NCBI GenBank assembly: GCA_910585485.1
Contig: CAJUEZ010000026.1
Span: forward strand, 1-25,346
From: an uncultured Clostridia bacterium
Lineage (GTDB): Bacteria; Bacillota; Clostridia; UBA1381
Reading direction: 5' to 3'
DNA: 25,346 bases
The notes beneath the pieces are model-generated. The model searched no databases and was not told where the DNA came from. It worked only from the letters and a program-made list of their open reading frames with translations. The position numbers and the translations under genes were made by a program. The stretch's first letter is position 1; every line of letters begins with the position of its first letter. Positions 16,972 through 25,200 of the stretch are shown piece after piece.

Positions 16972-18009
16972 ATGTTTGTCACATTGTCACGAAAATCATT
17001 AATTATATTAGTATCCGTATTTTGCTGCATAGTTTGTGCGGTTTATTTTTCGTTTATCGCGGTCCGCCCTGTTTCTAATACAACCAATAATGATAATACA
17101 GAAAATTCGTTTATAAAATGGGTAGATTTTAATGTGTCATACGAGGCTTTGCGCGATGCTATGGAGGCTGACATTTCCTCATACAATACCGATAAGCACT
17201 ACATATGGACTGATTTACTCGCTTATCTCGCTTCCGTAAACGGCAATGATTTTTCAAATTACAAGAAGAAAGATCTGACGGCTCTTACCAAAAAACTTGA
17301 TGAAGGTGAAAGCATAGATTCTCTCACGAAAAATATGAAATATTTTCCGTACTATAAAGAATCTTTTAATGCTGTTTTAGGCGATTTTATAGGTGAATAC
17401 TCTATACAAGTTCCGAATGAAACTTCTACAGAACCCGTATGGGAAAAGCGATACGGATTAAAAGTTTTCTGCCCTATCGCTAAGAATTTCAGTTTTGAAC
17501 ACTATGATGATTTTGCAAATGTGCGGACGTACGGCTACAGCCGCCGTCACACCGGGCATGACCTCTTCGGTAGTATAGGAACACCTGTTGTCGCAATAGA
17601 AAGCGGAATTGTCGAATGCGTCGGTTGGAATCAATATGGCGGCTGGCGGATAGGCATACGCAGTTTTGATACAAAACGTTACTATTATTACGCGCATCTT
17701 CGCAAGGATCATCCTTACACACCTATCGTGGAAGAAGGCGCGACAATAAAAGCGGGCGATGTTATAGGATATATCGGAATGACCGGCTACAGTGTCAAAG
17801 AAAATGTCAATAACATCAACGTGCCGCATTTGCATATGGGCATACAGCTTATATTTGACGAATCACAAAAGGACGGTTCATCTGAAATATGGATTGACGA
17901 TTACAACATTGTAAAATTGATACAGGAAAACAGCTGCGAAGTATATAAAAATGAAGAGACAGGGGAATATGTACGCAAATATGATTTTTATGAGCCAAAT
18001 TTGAATTAG
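16972..18009 (+). CDS. Membrane-anchored M23 (LytM-type) peptidase
   Basis: A 345-residue protein with an N-terminal membrane segment (about 8-30) and a large external part. Residues about 160-300 are an M23 zinc endopeptidase domain with a complete set of residues: His193 and Asp197 (HTGHD), His242 (YYAHL) and His286/His288 (PHLHMG). M23 enzymes cut peptide cross-links in peptidoglycan. Residues 45-155 form a charged region I do not recognise. The gene is monocistronic, starts after AGGATAGGGG, and diverges from cwlD. It could be a vegetative cell-wall hydrolase or have a sporulation role like SpoIIQ; the intact active site differs from the degenerate Bacillus SpoIIQ, and the sequence does not decide between them. 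Confidence 0.88.
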   Translation: MFVTLSRKSLIILVSVFCCIVCAVYFSFIAVRPVSNTTNNDNTENSFIKWVDFNVSYEALRDAMEADISSYNTDKHYIWTDLLAYLASVNGNDFSNYKKKDLTALTKKLDEGESIDSLTKNMKYFPYYKESFNAVLGDFIGEYSIQVPNETSTEPVWEKRYGLKVFCPIAKNFSFEHYDDFANVRTYGYSRRHTGHDLFGSIGTPVVAIESGIVECVGWNQYGGWRIGIRSFDTKRYYYYAHLRKDHPYTPIVEEGATIKAGDVIGYIGMTGYSVKENVNNINVPHLHMGIQLIFDESQKDGSSEIWIDDYNIVKLIQENSCEVYKNEETGEYVRKYDFYEPNLN

Positions 18010-18019
18010 AATAAAAGAT

Positions 18020-18060
18020 AAGTGTCCGAAACAATTAAATGTTCGGACACTTGTTTTTTT
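18020..18060 (+). terminator. Intrinsic terminator after the M23 gene
   Basis: AAGTGTCCGAA (18020-18030) pairs perfectly with TTCGGACACTT (18042-18052) around an 11-nt loop, followed by G and T7. It also lies 5 nt beyond the convergent pflA stop; on that strand the following sequence is less T-rich, so it is a weaker terminator for pflA. Confidence 0.85.
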
Positions 18061-18064
18061 ACAT

Positions 18065-18823
18065 TTATATATACTTGTCTGTCTGAAGAATCTCTTCCGC
18101 TTTTTTCACTTCATCATCCGAAGGAGTTCGCGCATCTTTTAGAGGATACTCAATTCCAAGCTTATCCCACTTGAAAAGTCCCAACGTATGATATGGCAAA
18201 ACCTCAACTCTCTTTACGGTGTTAAGTTCCGCAATGAAACCGGCCATTTTTTTCAAATCTTCCTCATCGTCAGTCAATTCAGGAACCAACACATGTCTTA
18301 TCCACATAGGAATTGCTCTATCTGACAAATAACGAGCCATATCAAAAATATTTTCGTTATCATGCCCTGTCAAAATCCTATGTTTATGTGAATCTGACTC
18401 TTTAAAATCCAGAATTACCAAATCGGTATATCGAAGCATTTCATCGAATTTATCCAAAAAGGATTTATCACGGCTAAACGGCTGACCTGATGTATCTAAC
18501 GCTGTATGCACACCATTCTCTTTCGCAATTTTAAAATACTCCGTTACAAACTCAATCTGCAAAAGCGGTTCTCCCCCGCTCACAGTAACACCGCCTGATT
18601 CCAAATTTTTTCCCCAGTAGTTATGATACTTCCATGCGCGTTCAAAAAGTTGACTTGGTGTCCATTCTTCTCCGCCCATGCTCCATGTCTCAGGATTATG
18701 GCAGTACTTACAGCGCATATTACAGCCCTGCATAAATGCCACAAATCTCACTCCCGGTCCATCTACCGAGCCAAAAGTTTCAATAGAATGCACATACCCA
18801 ACGACGTTCTTACATTTTTCCAT
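18065..18823 (-). CDS. pflA: Pyruvate formate-lyase activating enzyme (PflA)
   Basis: A 252-residue radical SAM enzyme that uses a [4Fe-4S] cluster and S-adenosylmethionine to create the glycyl radical on PflB. The cluster ligands are Cys34, Cys38 and Cys41 in CNMRCKYC, followed by the SAM-binding SGGEP motif and the LDFKES and YHTLG segments typical of PflA. It overlaps the 3' end of pflB by 14 nt; its ATG sits within the last codons of pflB and no good ribosome binding site is visible, so translation is probably coupled to that of pflB. Confidence 0.96.
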   Translation of the reverse strand: MEKCKNVVGYVHSIETFGSVDGPGVRFVAFMQGCNMRCKYCHNPETWSMGGEEWTPSQLFERAWKYHNYWGKNLESGGVTVSGGEPLLQIEFVTEYFKIAKENGVHTALDTSGQPFSRDKSFLDKFDEMLRYTDLVILDFKESDSHKHRILTGHDNENIFDMARYLSDRAIPMWIRHVLVPELTDDEEDLKKMAGFIAELNTVKRVEVLPYHTLGLFKWDKLGIEYPLKDARTPSDDEVKKAEEILQTDKYI

Positions 18824-21062
18824 GGCAAGTACGTGAAATTACATCAAGCTGCTGTTCACGAGTTAAATCAATAAATTTAACTGCATATCCTGATACTCGT
18901 ATAGTAAAGTTTGCATATTCTTCCTTTTCAGGATGTTCCATCGCGTCAATAAGCTTTTCTTTACCGAATACATTTACATTCAAATGATGAGCGCCTTGGT
19001 CAAAATAGCCGTCCATAACACGAACAAGGTTATCTGACTGCTCATTTTCATCATGTCCCAAAGCGTCAGGATTGATCGTCTGCGTATTTGAAATACCATC
19101 AAGCGCCCAGTGATACGGAAGCTTAGCAACTGAATTCAGCGATGCCAAAAGTCCATTCTGCTCCGCGCCATAGCTTGGATTTGCACCCGGTGACAACGGC
19201 GCGCCCGCTTTTCGTCCGTCAGGCATGCTGCCCGTAGCCTTACCGTAAACAACGTTTGATGTGATTGTCAATATTGATGTTGTAGGCTCAGAATCACGGT
19301 ATGTGTGACGACGCTTAATCATTTCAAGGAATGTCTTAAGAAGCCATAGCGCAATATCATCCGCACGGTCATCATCATTTCCGTATTTCGGGAAATCGCC
19401 TTCTGTTTCATAGTCAACCGCAATACCCGTCTCATCACGTATAACCTTTACCTTCGCATACTTTATAGCGCTCAGAGAATCGACAACATGAGAAAATCCC
19501 GCAATACCTGTCGCAAAAGTACGGCGCACATCTGTATCAATAAGAGCCATTTCTGCCGCTTCATAATAATACTTATCGTGCATATACTGAATAAGATTCA
19601 ATACGTTTACATATAATCCCGCAAGCCAATCCATCATAGGCAGATACTTCTGAATAACTTCATCATAATCAAGATATTCCGATGTTATAGGCTTGTACGC
19701 AGGTCCTACCTGCTCACGCGTTTTTACATCAACACCGCCGTTAATAGCGTACAAAAGACATTTTGCAAGATTTGCGCGCGCTCCGAAGAACTGCATTTCC
19801 TTACCCGTCTGAGTAGCTGATACGCAGCAGCAAATTGAATAGTCATCACCCCATACAGGCTTCATAACATCATCGTTTTCATACTGAACAGAACTTGTTT
19901 TGATTGAAATTTCAGCCGCGTATTTTTTAAATGTTTCAGGAAGCGCGCTTGAATAAAGTACTGTCAGATTTGGTTCGGGAGAAGGTCCCATATTTTCCAG
20001 AGTATGAAGGAATCGGAAATCAGTCTTTGTAACCATTGAACGTCCGTCCACTCCTATACCTGCTACCTCAAGCGTTGCCCATACAGGATCGCCGCTGAAC
20101 AGCTGATTATAAGACGGAATACGCGCAAACTTAACCATACGGAACTTCATAACCATATGGTCGATAATCTCCTGTGCTTCTTCTTCTGTCAAAATACCCT
20201 TTTCCATATCACGCTGAATATAAATATCCAGGAATGTGGAAATACGTCCAACACTCATTGCCGCTCCATTCTGAGTTTTTATTGCGGCAAGATAGCCAAA
20301 ATACAGCCATTGAGCGGCTTCCTTGGCATTAGCTGCCGGAGCAGAAATGTCAAAACCGTAAATTTCCGCCATTTTTTTCATATCTTTAAGCGCTCTGATT
20401 TGCTTTGCAATCTCCTCACGCAAGCGGATAACCTTATCGGTCATAATACCGTCTCCGCAATTATCAAAGTCCTTCTGTTTCTCTTCTATCAGAAAATCAA
20501 TACCATAAAGAGCGACACGGCGGTAATCGCCGACAATTCTTCCTCTTCCGTAGGTATCCGGCAAACCTGTCACAATCTTGTTATGACGCGCGCGTTTCAT
20601 TTCCGGTGTGTACGCGTCAAATACTCCCTGGTTATGTGTAACACTATACTCTGTAAATATTTTATGAAGTTCGGGACTTGGTGTATATCCATAAGTTTCA
20701 CATGCCTGCTCAGCCATCTTAATTCCTCCAAACGGCATAAACGCGCGCTTAAGAGGTTTATCTGTCTGAAGTCCGACTATTTGTTCCAAATCTTTTGTAT
20801 CTTCACCGATATACCCCGGTCCGTAAGATGTAAGCGTTGAAACCACTTCTGTCTCCATATCAAGAACTCCGCCTTTTTCGCGTTCCTGCTTCTGAAGTCC
20901 CTGCAAAATTCCCCACAATTTATTTGTGGCATCAGTAGGTCCCGCTAAAAATAAAGAGTCTCCATCATAAGGCTTATAATTCTTTTGAATAAAGTCTCTT
21001 GTGTTGACTTCCTCTTTCCAAATCCTGCCTTTAAAACCTTCCCATTGCTCAAAATTTGTCAT
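18810..21062 (-). CDS. pflB: Formate C-acetyltransferase (pyruvate formate-lyase, PflB)
   Basis: A 750-residue glycyl-radical enzyme that cleaves pyruvate with CoA to acetyl-CoA and formate in anaerobic metabolism. The C-terminal radical site is Gly725 in RVSGYAVKF. The active-site cysteine pair is Cys412-Cys413 within SICCCVSATQ; Cys411 is an extra neighbouring cysteine. The length equals that of known PflB proteins. The mature enzyme is destroyed by oxygen, consistent with a strict or facultative anaerobe. AAGGAGG lies 7 nt before the ATG. It is the first gene of the pflB-pflA operon and has a long upstream region with two predicted promoters and a palindrome. It also provides formate for one-carbon metabolism. 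Confidence 0.97.
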   Translation of the reverse strand: MTNFEQWEGFKGRIWKEEVNTRDFIQKNYKPYDGDSLFLAGPTDATNKLWGILQGLQKQEREKGGVLDMETEVVSTLTSYGPGYIGEDTKDLEQIVGLQTDKPLKRAFMPFGGIKMAEQACETYGYTPSPELHKIFTEYSVTHNQGVFDAYTPEMKRARHNKIVTGLPDTYGRGRIVGDYRRVALYGIDFLIEEKQKDFDNCGDGIMTDKVIRLREEIAKQIRALKDMKKMAEIYGFDISAPAANAKEAAQWLYFGYLAAIKTQNGAAMSVGRISTFLDIYIQRDMEKGILTEEEAQEIIDHMVMKFRMVKFARIPSYNQLFSGDPVWATLEVAGIGVDGRSMVTKTDFRFLHTLENMGPSPEPNLTVLYSSALPETFKKYAAEISIKTSSVQYENDDVMKPVWGDDYSICCCVSATQTGKEMQFFGARANLAKCLLYAINGGVDVKTREQVGPAYKPITSEYLDYDEVIQKYLPMMDWLAGLYVNVLNLIQYMHDKYYYEAAEMALIDTDVRRTFATGIAGFSHVVDSLSAIKYAKVKVIRDETGIAVDYETEGDFPKYGNDDDRADDIALWLLKTFLEMIKRRHTYRDSEPTTSILTITSNVVYGKATGSMPDGRKAGAPLSPGANPSYGAEQNGLLASLNSVAKLPYHWALDGISNTQTINPDALGHDENEQSDNLVRVMDGYFDQGAHHLNVNVFGKEKLIDAMEHPEKEEYANFTIRVSGYAVKFIDLTREQQLDVISRTCHGKM

Positions 21063-21139
21063 AATGAGTCCTCCTTAAATATAAATTCCCGCCGCGTTTC
21101 CATCACATAAAAAATTTATGGGATTAACTACTTATTTGT

Positions 21140-21167
21140 AGTATACCTCATAAACGCAGCGTGTAAA
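21140..21167 (-). promoter_or_regulatory. Predicted proximal promoter (P2) of pflBA
   Basis: On the minus strand TTTACA and TATACT are separated by 16 nt, ending about 78 nt before pflB. It lies downstream of the palindrome at 21178-21195. The leader after it includes a small dyad, CATAAA-TTT-TTTATG (21106-21120). Confidence 0.45.
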
Positions 21168-21177
21168 CATCACAACA

Positions 21178-21195
21178 GGTTAGTTGTCACTAACC
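21178..21195. promoter_or_regulatory. 18-bp perfect palindrome in the pflB upstream region
   Basis: GGTTAGT and ACTAACC are exact inverted arms around a 4-nt spacer. It begins at or next to the predicted start site of the distal promoter and sits about 10 nt upstream of the proximal -35. It could be an operator, or a hairpin at the 5' end of the P1 transcript. It does not match the Rex consensus (TTGTGAA-N4-TTCACAA). Confidence 0.55.
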
Positions 21196-21202
21196 ATGTA
21201 CT

Positions 21203-21231
21203 ATAATAACACATTTTTCTCTGAAATGCAA
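21203..21231 (-). promoter_or_regulatory. Predicted distal promoter (P1) of pflBA
   Basis: On the minus strand TTGCAT and TATTAT are separated by 17 nt. Transcription would begin near 21196, directly at the palindrome. The rest of the 299-nt gap (21063-21361) holds AT-rich sequence up to the ctpA terminator, with no gene seen. Confidence 0.55.
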
Positions 21232-21314
21232 TATCATTCACAAAAAACTTACTATATATGTTGCATAAAATAACACAAAATATTTTATATCTTCTTATTA
21301 CTTATTTTACTCCG

Positions 21315-21350
21315 AAAAAAAATAAGGCCGCCATATTCAGCAACCTTATT
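21315..21350 (-). terminator. Intrinsic terminator after ctpA
   Basis: On the minus strand AATAAGGTTGC pairs with GCGGCCTTATT over 11 bp, including two G-U pairs, around an 8-nt loop. A run of eight T follows. It ends the ddl-murI-DUF1934-ctpA operon 11 nt after the ctpA stop. Confidence 0.85.
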
Positions 21351-21361
21351 AAATTCTGAAA

Positions 21362-22831
21362 TCATTCGGAAATTTTCGTTCTTTCTTTCCCTGTAAGAAG
21401 TTTATAAGCCGCATCCAACTGCTTATCCTCCATATAATCAATGTCAGCAAAAACCTCGTCTATTCTCACCTGTGTGGGAACATCCAATACTCCGTAAGCA
21501 AAGATATCGTTCGCGCTTTGGAAATTCTTCACTGACTCCATAAGAGACTCGTCAAACACGTTTCCATCAGTATCCGCATCATAAAAACCAAGAACTTTTA
21601 ATTTTTCTTTTGCTGATTTTACATTATCTCCATAACCGCCTAATGACACTCTTGTTTTAAAATCAAACGGGGTATACTTTGACATGTCAATCTTGCTGAT
21701 ATTATTTTCAACCTTCTCATCAGGAGTAAGACCTTTATGATTTATTTCATTTCCGTTTCTTGTTATGTATTGCCCGATAGTAAGCTTAAACACCATTCCG
21801 TTTGCAAGCGGAAATGTATTCTGTATAACAGCCTTTCCGTAAGTCTGCATTCCGACTAACTTACCGCATCCCGAATCCTGAATCGCGCTTGATAATATCT
21901 CTGACGCGGACGCGGTATTCTGATTTACAAGTACCGCAAAATTAAATTCCGCCTTTTCCAATTTTGAATTGTATGTAATATCATATTCCGATTCTCTGTA
22001 CTTGACATCTATTATTTTACCCTTGGGAACAATCTGCTGCGCTATTTCGACAGCCGGGGAAACAAGTCCGCCCGGATTATTTCTTAAATCAAGAATTATA
22101 CTCTTTACACCGTTTTCACGCATTATATTCAAAGTTTCATTAAATTCGGCATATGTATTGCTCGCGAAGGATGATATTTGGATATATCCCACATTATCCT
22201 CCAGAACGGCATTATAAACGCTGCGCTCGTATACAGGAGTACGAGTCGCGGTAAGTTCAATTTCCTTGCCCTCGCGTAAAACAGTTATATCAACCGTGGT
22301 ATTTTTCTCGCCCACTATTTTATTCCTGACTTCGCTTGTTCCAAGACCTGTAACATCTTCTCCGTTTACCTTATAAATTTTATCGCCTATTTCAAAACCC
22401 GCCTTCTGCGCCTTATCATTTCCCGCTGCAAAGCCTGTTATTTCCACATAACCATCTTCAGAGTTCCGCATTGTTATGCCTATGCCGTAAAATGTCGGAT
22501 TTAGCTTATCCTGAAACTGCTTATATTCCTCGGCAGTATAAAACTCACTGTAGTCATCCATACTTTCAAGCGTTGCTTTAAGCAAATCAACAAGAAGAAT
22601 ATTATCACCCTCAAGCAAAGCAGATAAGCCTTTAGACATAATATCGTCCTGTGTCAGGGAATCGTCTATATACCGCTCAGAAACATATTTGGCAATCTGC
22701 TCAAATGCCTTGTATTCCTCGCTATAATTCTGTTTGTCATCTATGTTTTTTGTATCAGTTGCATAGACTCCGCAGCCTGAAACAAGCAGAGCCGCGGATA
22801 ACAATGCCGCTGCAATTCTTTTAAAATTCAT
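21362..22831 (-). CDS. ctpA: S41 C-terminal processing peptidase with PDZ and peptidoglycan-binding domains
   Basis: A 489-residue carboxyl-terminal processing protease outside the membrane. The N-terminus has a lipobox, LVSGC with Cys20, so it is probably a lipoprotein rather than helix-anchored. A helical prodomain (35-110) is followed by a PDZ domain (about 113-195) and the S41 protease core. Ser308 (TASASE), Lys333 (YGKAVIQ) and Gln337 form the expected catalytic set with the family's 25-residue Ser-Lys spacing. A C-terminal peptidoglycan-binding domain (about 403-465) would tether it to the wall. AGAGG in the end of the upstream gene serves as ribosome binding site; an out-of-frame ATG just before the start opens only a 4-codon frame. 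It is the last gene of the ddl-murI-DUF1934-ctpA operon, 5 nt after the DUF1934 stop. Confidence 0.92.
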   Translation of the reverse strand: MNFKRIAAALLSAALLVSGCGVYATDTKNIDDKQNYSEEYKAFEQIAKYVSERYIDDSLTQDDIMSKGLSALLEGDNILLVDLLKATLESMDDYSEFYTAEEYKQFQDKLNPTFYGIGITMRNSEDGYVEITGFAAGNDKAQKAGFEIGDKIYKVNGEDVTGLGTSEVRNKIVGEKNTTVDITVLREGKEIELTATRTPVYERSVYNAVLEDNVGYIQISSFASNTYAEFNETLNIMRENGVKSIILDLRNNPGGLVSPAVEIAQQIVPKGKIIDVKYRESEYDITYNSKLEKAEFNFAVLVNQNTASASEILSSAIQDSGCGKLVGMQTYGKAVIQNTFPLANGMVFKLTIGQYITRNGNEINHKGLTPDEKVENNISKIDMSKYTPFDFKTRVSLGGYGDNVKSAKEKLKVLGFYDADTDGNVFDESLMESVKNFQSANDIFAYGVLDVPTQVRIDEVFADIDYMEDKQLDAAYKLLTGKERTKISE

Positions 22832-22836
22832 CCATA

Positions 22837-23262
22837 CTACCTCTTAATTACTGTTATTTTCATATCGTTGAAATACTTCTCGCCCTGCACATCAAGCGTG
22901 TAAATAAGTTCAATTACCCCGCCTGTCTGTGATAAGTCCGAAATAATCCGATGAGTTTCTATCTCCATTTCAATTTTTCCGTAAGGCGTATCATATAAAA
23001 AACGCTTCTTTTCTCCTCTTTTATACGTCATCACGGAATTGATGCTTCCGTTTCGCTTTATTACTACTTCTTCGCCGTCAATTTTTATCATAGATGAGAT
23101 TTTATCATCGTCATTTTCAGTTTTATAAATTATATAATGCTTACCGTTTTTTTCATGGTAACTTCCATACGCGATTTCTTTGATAGTGTCTGTCGCGTTA
23201 TCAATAGTCTGTTTATTGCTTACTATAATACGATACTCATTATCAATATTGTTCAATGTCAA
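22837..23262 (-). CDS. DUF1934 (YwiB-like) calycin-fold protein
   Basis: A 141-residue protein of the DUF1934/YwiB family, small cytoplasmic proteins with a predicted lipocalin-like beta barrel and no established function. The family pattern is visible as VIKRNGSINSVMTYKRGEK, then YDTPYGKIEMEIET and the final strands IELIYTLDVQGE and MKITVIKR. No ATG is available near the start. The best start is TTG at 23262, with AGGTGA about 6 nt upstream inside murI, giving a 20-nt overlap; a second in-frame TTG lies at 23256. It sits between murI and ctpA in one operon, so a link to wall synthesis is possible by context only. Confidence 0.82.
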   Translation of the reverse strand: MTLNNIDNEYRIIVSNKQTIDNATDTIKEIAYGSYHEKNGKHYIIYKTENDDDKISSMIKIDGEEVVIKRNGSINSVMTYKRGEKKRFLYDTPYGKIEMEIETHRIISDLSQTGGVIELIYTLDVQGEKYFNDMKITVIKR

Positions 23263-24052
23263 TCTTGTTCACCTGTCCGTTAATCTCTCTTTCGAGGAAT
23301 ATTCCTCCAAGTTCTTCAAAACTGGATATGTCATCGCTTACATAGTATCTGTACTGATGCTCGTCAATTCTGTCGTTATGCGCCATCTCGCCATCCAGTT
23401 TCTTTTTCAGGTACTTAGCCACCTCCGCGCCTGAATTTATAAGCGTTACACCATCACCCATATATTCATGTATGACCTTCTCTAAAAGCGGATAATGCGT
23501 GCAGCCTAAGATTAAGGTGTCAACACCCTGCGCCCGTATTTCTTCAAGATATTCTTCAACTATTATCTTTGTTACGGGAGTATCAAAATATCCGTTTTCC
23601 ACCAACGGCACAAACATCGGGCACGCTCTTTCATACACTTGCATATCGCTGTCATATTCTTTTATCTGCTTTTCATATTCACCGCTCTTGATAGTCCCCG
23701 GAGTTCCTATAACTCCGATTTTTTTATTCTTCGTCGCTCTTACAGCCGCATAAACTGCCGCGTCTATTACTCCTACAATAGGAACATCAAATTCATCCTT
23801 TATCATCGGAAGCGCGGCAGAACTTGCTGTTCCGCACGCTATTACTATAACCTTCACATCAAAGGTCTTTAAAAACCTGATGTCGCCGCGCGTATATTTA
23901 AGTATTGTATCCCTCGAACGCGTACCGTAAGGAACTCTGCCTGTGTCGCCGAAATATATGATATTCTCATTCGGCAGTTCACGCATTATCTGTTTTACGG
24001 CAGTAAGTCCGCCCAAGCCTGAATCGAAAACGCCTATACTCTTGTTATTCAT
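23243..24052 (-). CDS. murI: Glutamate racemase (MurI)
   Basis: A 269-residue cofactor-free racemase that converts L-glutamate to D-glutamate for peptidoglycan. The N-terminal motif GVFDSGLGGLT holds Asp10 and Ser11, and GDTGRVPYG follows. The two catalytic cysteines are Cys73 (IACGTASS) and Cys184 (LGCTHYPLL), with His186. The first motif reads ACGTAS where many MurI proteins have ACNTAS. Its ATG overlaps the ddl stop codon by one base (TAATG) and its 3' end overlaps the next gene by 20 nt, so all four genes of this operon are tightly packed. Ddl and MurI together supply D-amino acid steps of the stem peptide. Confidence 0.96.
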   Translation of the reverse strand: MNNKSIGVFDSGLGGLTAVKQIMRELPNENIIYFGDTGRVPYGTRSRDTILKYTRGDIRFLKTFDVKVIVIACGTASSAALPMIKDEFDVPIVGVIDAAVYAAVRATKNKKIGVIGTPGTIKSGEYEKQIKEYDSDMQVYERACPMFVPLVENGYFDTPVTKIIVEEYLEEIRAQGVDTLILGCTHYPLLEKVIHEYMGDGVTLINSGAEVAKYLKKKLDGEMAHNDRIDEHQYRYYVSDDISSFEELGGIFLEREINGQVNKIDIEQY

Positions 24053-25110
24053 TATCTTACTCTCTTTTCCGCAAGTTCTATAAGCTTATCAAGCAGTTCA
24101 CTGTATCCCAATCCGACAGCTCCCCAAAGTTTCGGGTACATACTTATATTGGTAAATCCGGGAAGCGTATTAATTTCATTTAGCACTACACTGCCATCGC
24201 TGTGTTTCACAAAGAAATCAACTCTTGAAAGTCCGCTTCCGTCAAGAGCCTTAAAGGCTTTTACGGCATATTCTCTTATCTGCTCAATCGTTTTCTCCGG
24301 CAAATCAGCAGGAATCTGAAGCTGTGTTGAATTATCGTTATACTTCGCATCAAAATCATAGAACTCGACCGTTGGCATAATTTCTCCCACAGTTGCCGCT
24401 TTTGGATTTTCATTTCCTAAAACAGCACATTCAACCTCATGTCCGTCTATATTTTCCTCTACCAGGATTTTTCTGTCAAATTTGGCAGCGTTTTTAATCG
24501 CGTCCTTTAATTCCGCCCTGTTATGCGCTTTTCCGACACCTACGGACGAGCCTGTTCTGACAGGTTTCACAAAACACGGATAACCGAGTTTGTTTTCGAT
24601 TTCATCCATCTTCTTTTCAATATCGTCTGTCTTATTGACAACAACCCAGTCAGCCTGAGGAATCCCCACGCTTGCAAAAATAATCTTGGAGGTTGTTTTG
24701 TCTATTCCGTTAGCAGAAGCCATTACACCCATTCCAACATAAGGTATTCCCGACAATTCAAACAAACCCTGAATTGTACCGTCTTCACCGAACTCTCCGT
24801 GAAGCACAGGGAATATAACATCGGGATGAATCATTTTCACTTTATCATCATCAAAAATTAAAATCGCTTTATCAGCGGCATCCGGTGAAATAATAGCTTT
24901 CTTTTTATTCGACGTGTCTTGTTCCCATTCGCCGCCTTCTATATTTGAGTAATCACCTGTATAAAGATACCATTCGCCGTTTTTTGTTATTCCGATAAGT
25001 GAAATATTATATTTATTCTTATCAAGGTTATTTAAAACCGATGTGACAGATTTCCTTGAAATATCATGCTCCGGCGATCTGCCGCCGAATACAACGCACA
25101 ATTCTAACAT
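24052..25110 (-). CDS. ddl: D-alanine--D-alanine ligase (Ddl)
   Basis: A 352-residue ATP-grasp ligase that joins two D-alanines for the peptidoglycan precursor. The opening FGGRSPEHDIS carries the substrate Glu (Glu14). PVLHGEFGEDGTIQG, KPVRTGSSVGV and the metal-binding VLNEINTLPGFT complete the fold. The omega-loop reads FDAKYNDNSTQ and keeps the Tyr of D-Ala-D-Ala ligases, so a vancomycin-resistance type D-lactate specificity is unlikely (inference). The ATG at 25110 is preferred to a TTG 18 nt upstream because GGGGG lies between them and can serve as the ribosome binding site. It is the first gene of the operon ddl-murI-DUF1934-ctpA and has a clear predicted promoter. Confidence 0.96.
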   Translation of the reverse strand: MLELCVVFGGRSPEHDISRKSVTSVLNNLDKNKYNISLIGITKNGEWYLYTGDYSNIEGGEWEQDTSNKKKAIISPDAADKAILIFDDDKVKMIHPDVIFPVLHGEFGEDGTIQGLFELSGIPYVGMGVMASANGIDKTTSKIIFASVGIPQADWVVVNKTDDIEKKMDEIENKLGYPCFVKPVRTGSSVGVGKAHNRAELKDAIKNAAKFDRKILVEENIDGHEVECAVLGNENPKAATVGEIMPTVEFYDFDAKYNDNSTQLQIPADLPEKTIEQIREYAVKAFKALDGSGLSRVDFFVKHSDGSVVLNEINTLPGFTNISMYPKLWGAVGLGYSELLDKLIELAEKRVR

Positions 25111-25143
25111 TATGTAATCAACCCCCAATACAGTTATATATTT

Positions 25144-25172
25144 ATAATACCTTTTTCAGAGTAAAAATGCAA
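25144..25172 (-). promoter_or_regulatory. Predicted sigma-A promoter of the ddl operon
   Basis: On the minus strand TTGCAT and TATTAT are separated by 17 nt, the same hexamers and spacing as pflB P1. The start would be near 25137, about 27 nt before the ddl ATG. Confidence 0.65.
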
Positions 25173-25200
25173 GTGCTCTGCTGTAAAATTTATTAAATTT

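Noticed and set aside
20157..20840. A 227-codon plus-strand open frame opposite pflB
   Set aside because: It is antisense to strongly conserved PflB sequence, has no ribosome binding site and gives a Cys/Ser/Phe-rich translation typical of a shadow frame.
21226..21252. Possible Rex operator upstream of pflB P1 (TTGTGAA on the minus strand)
   Set aside because: Only one half-site is good; the second half (ATTGCAT) does not match TTCACAA.
23243..24052. ACGTAS instead of ACNTAS in MurI as loss of function
   Set aside because: Both catalytic cysteines and the surrounding motifs are intact, and the variation is at a non-catalytic position.
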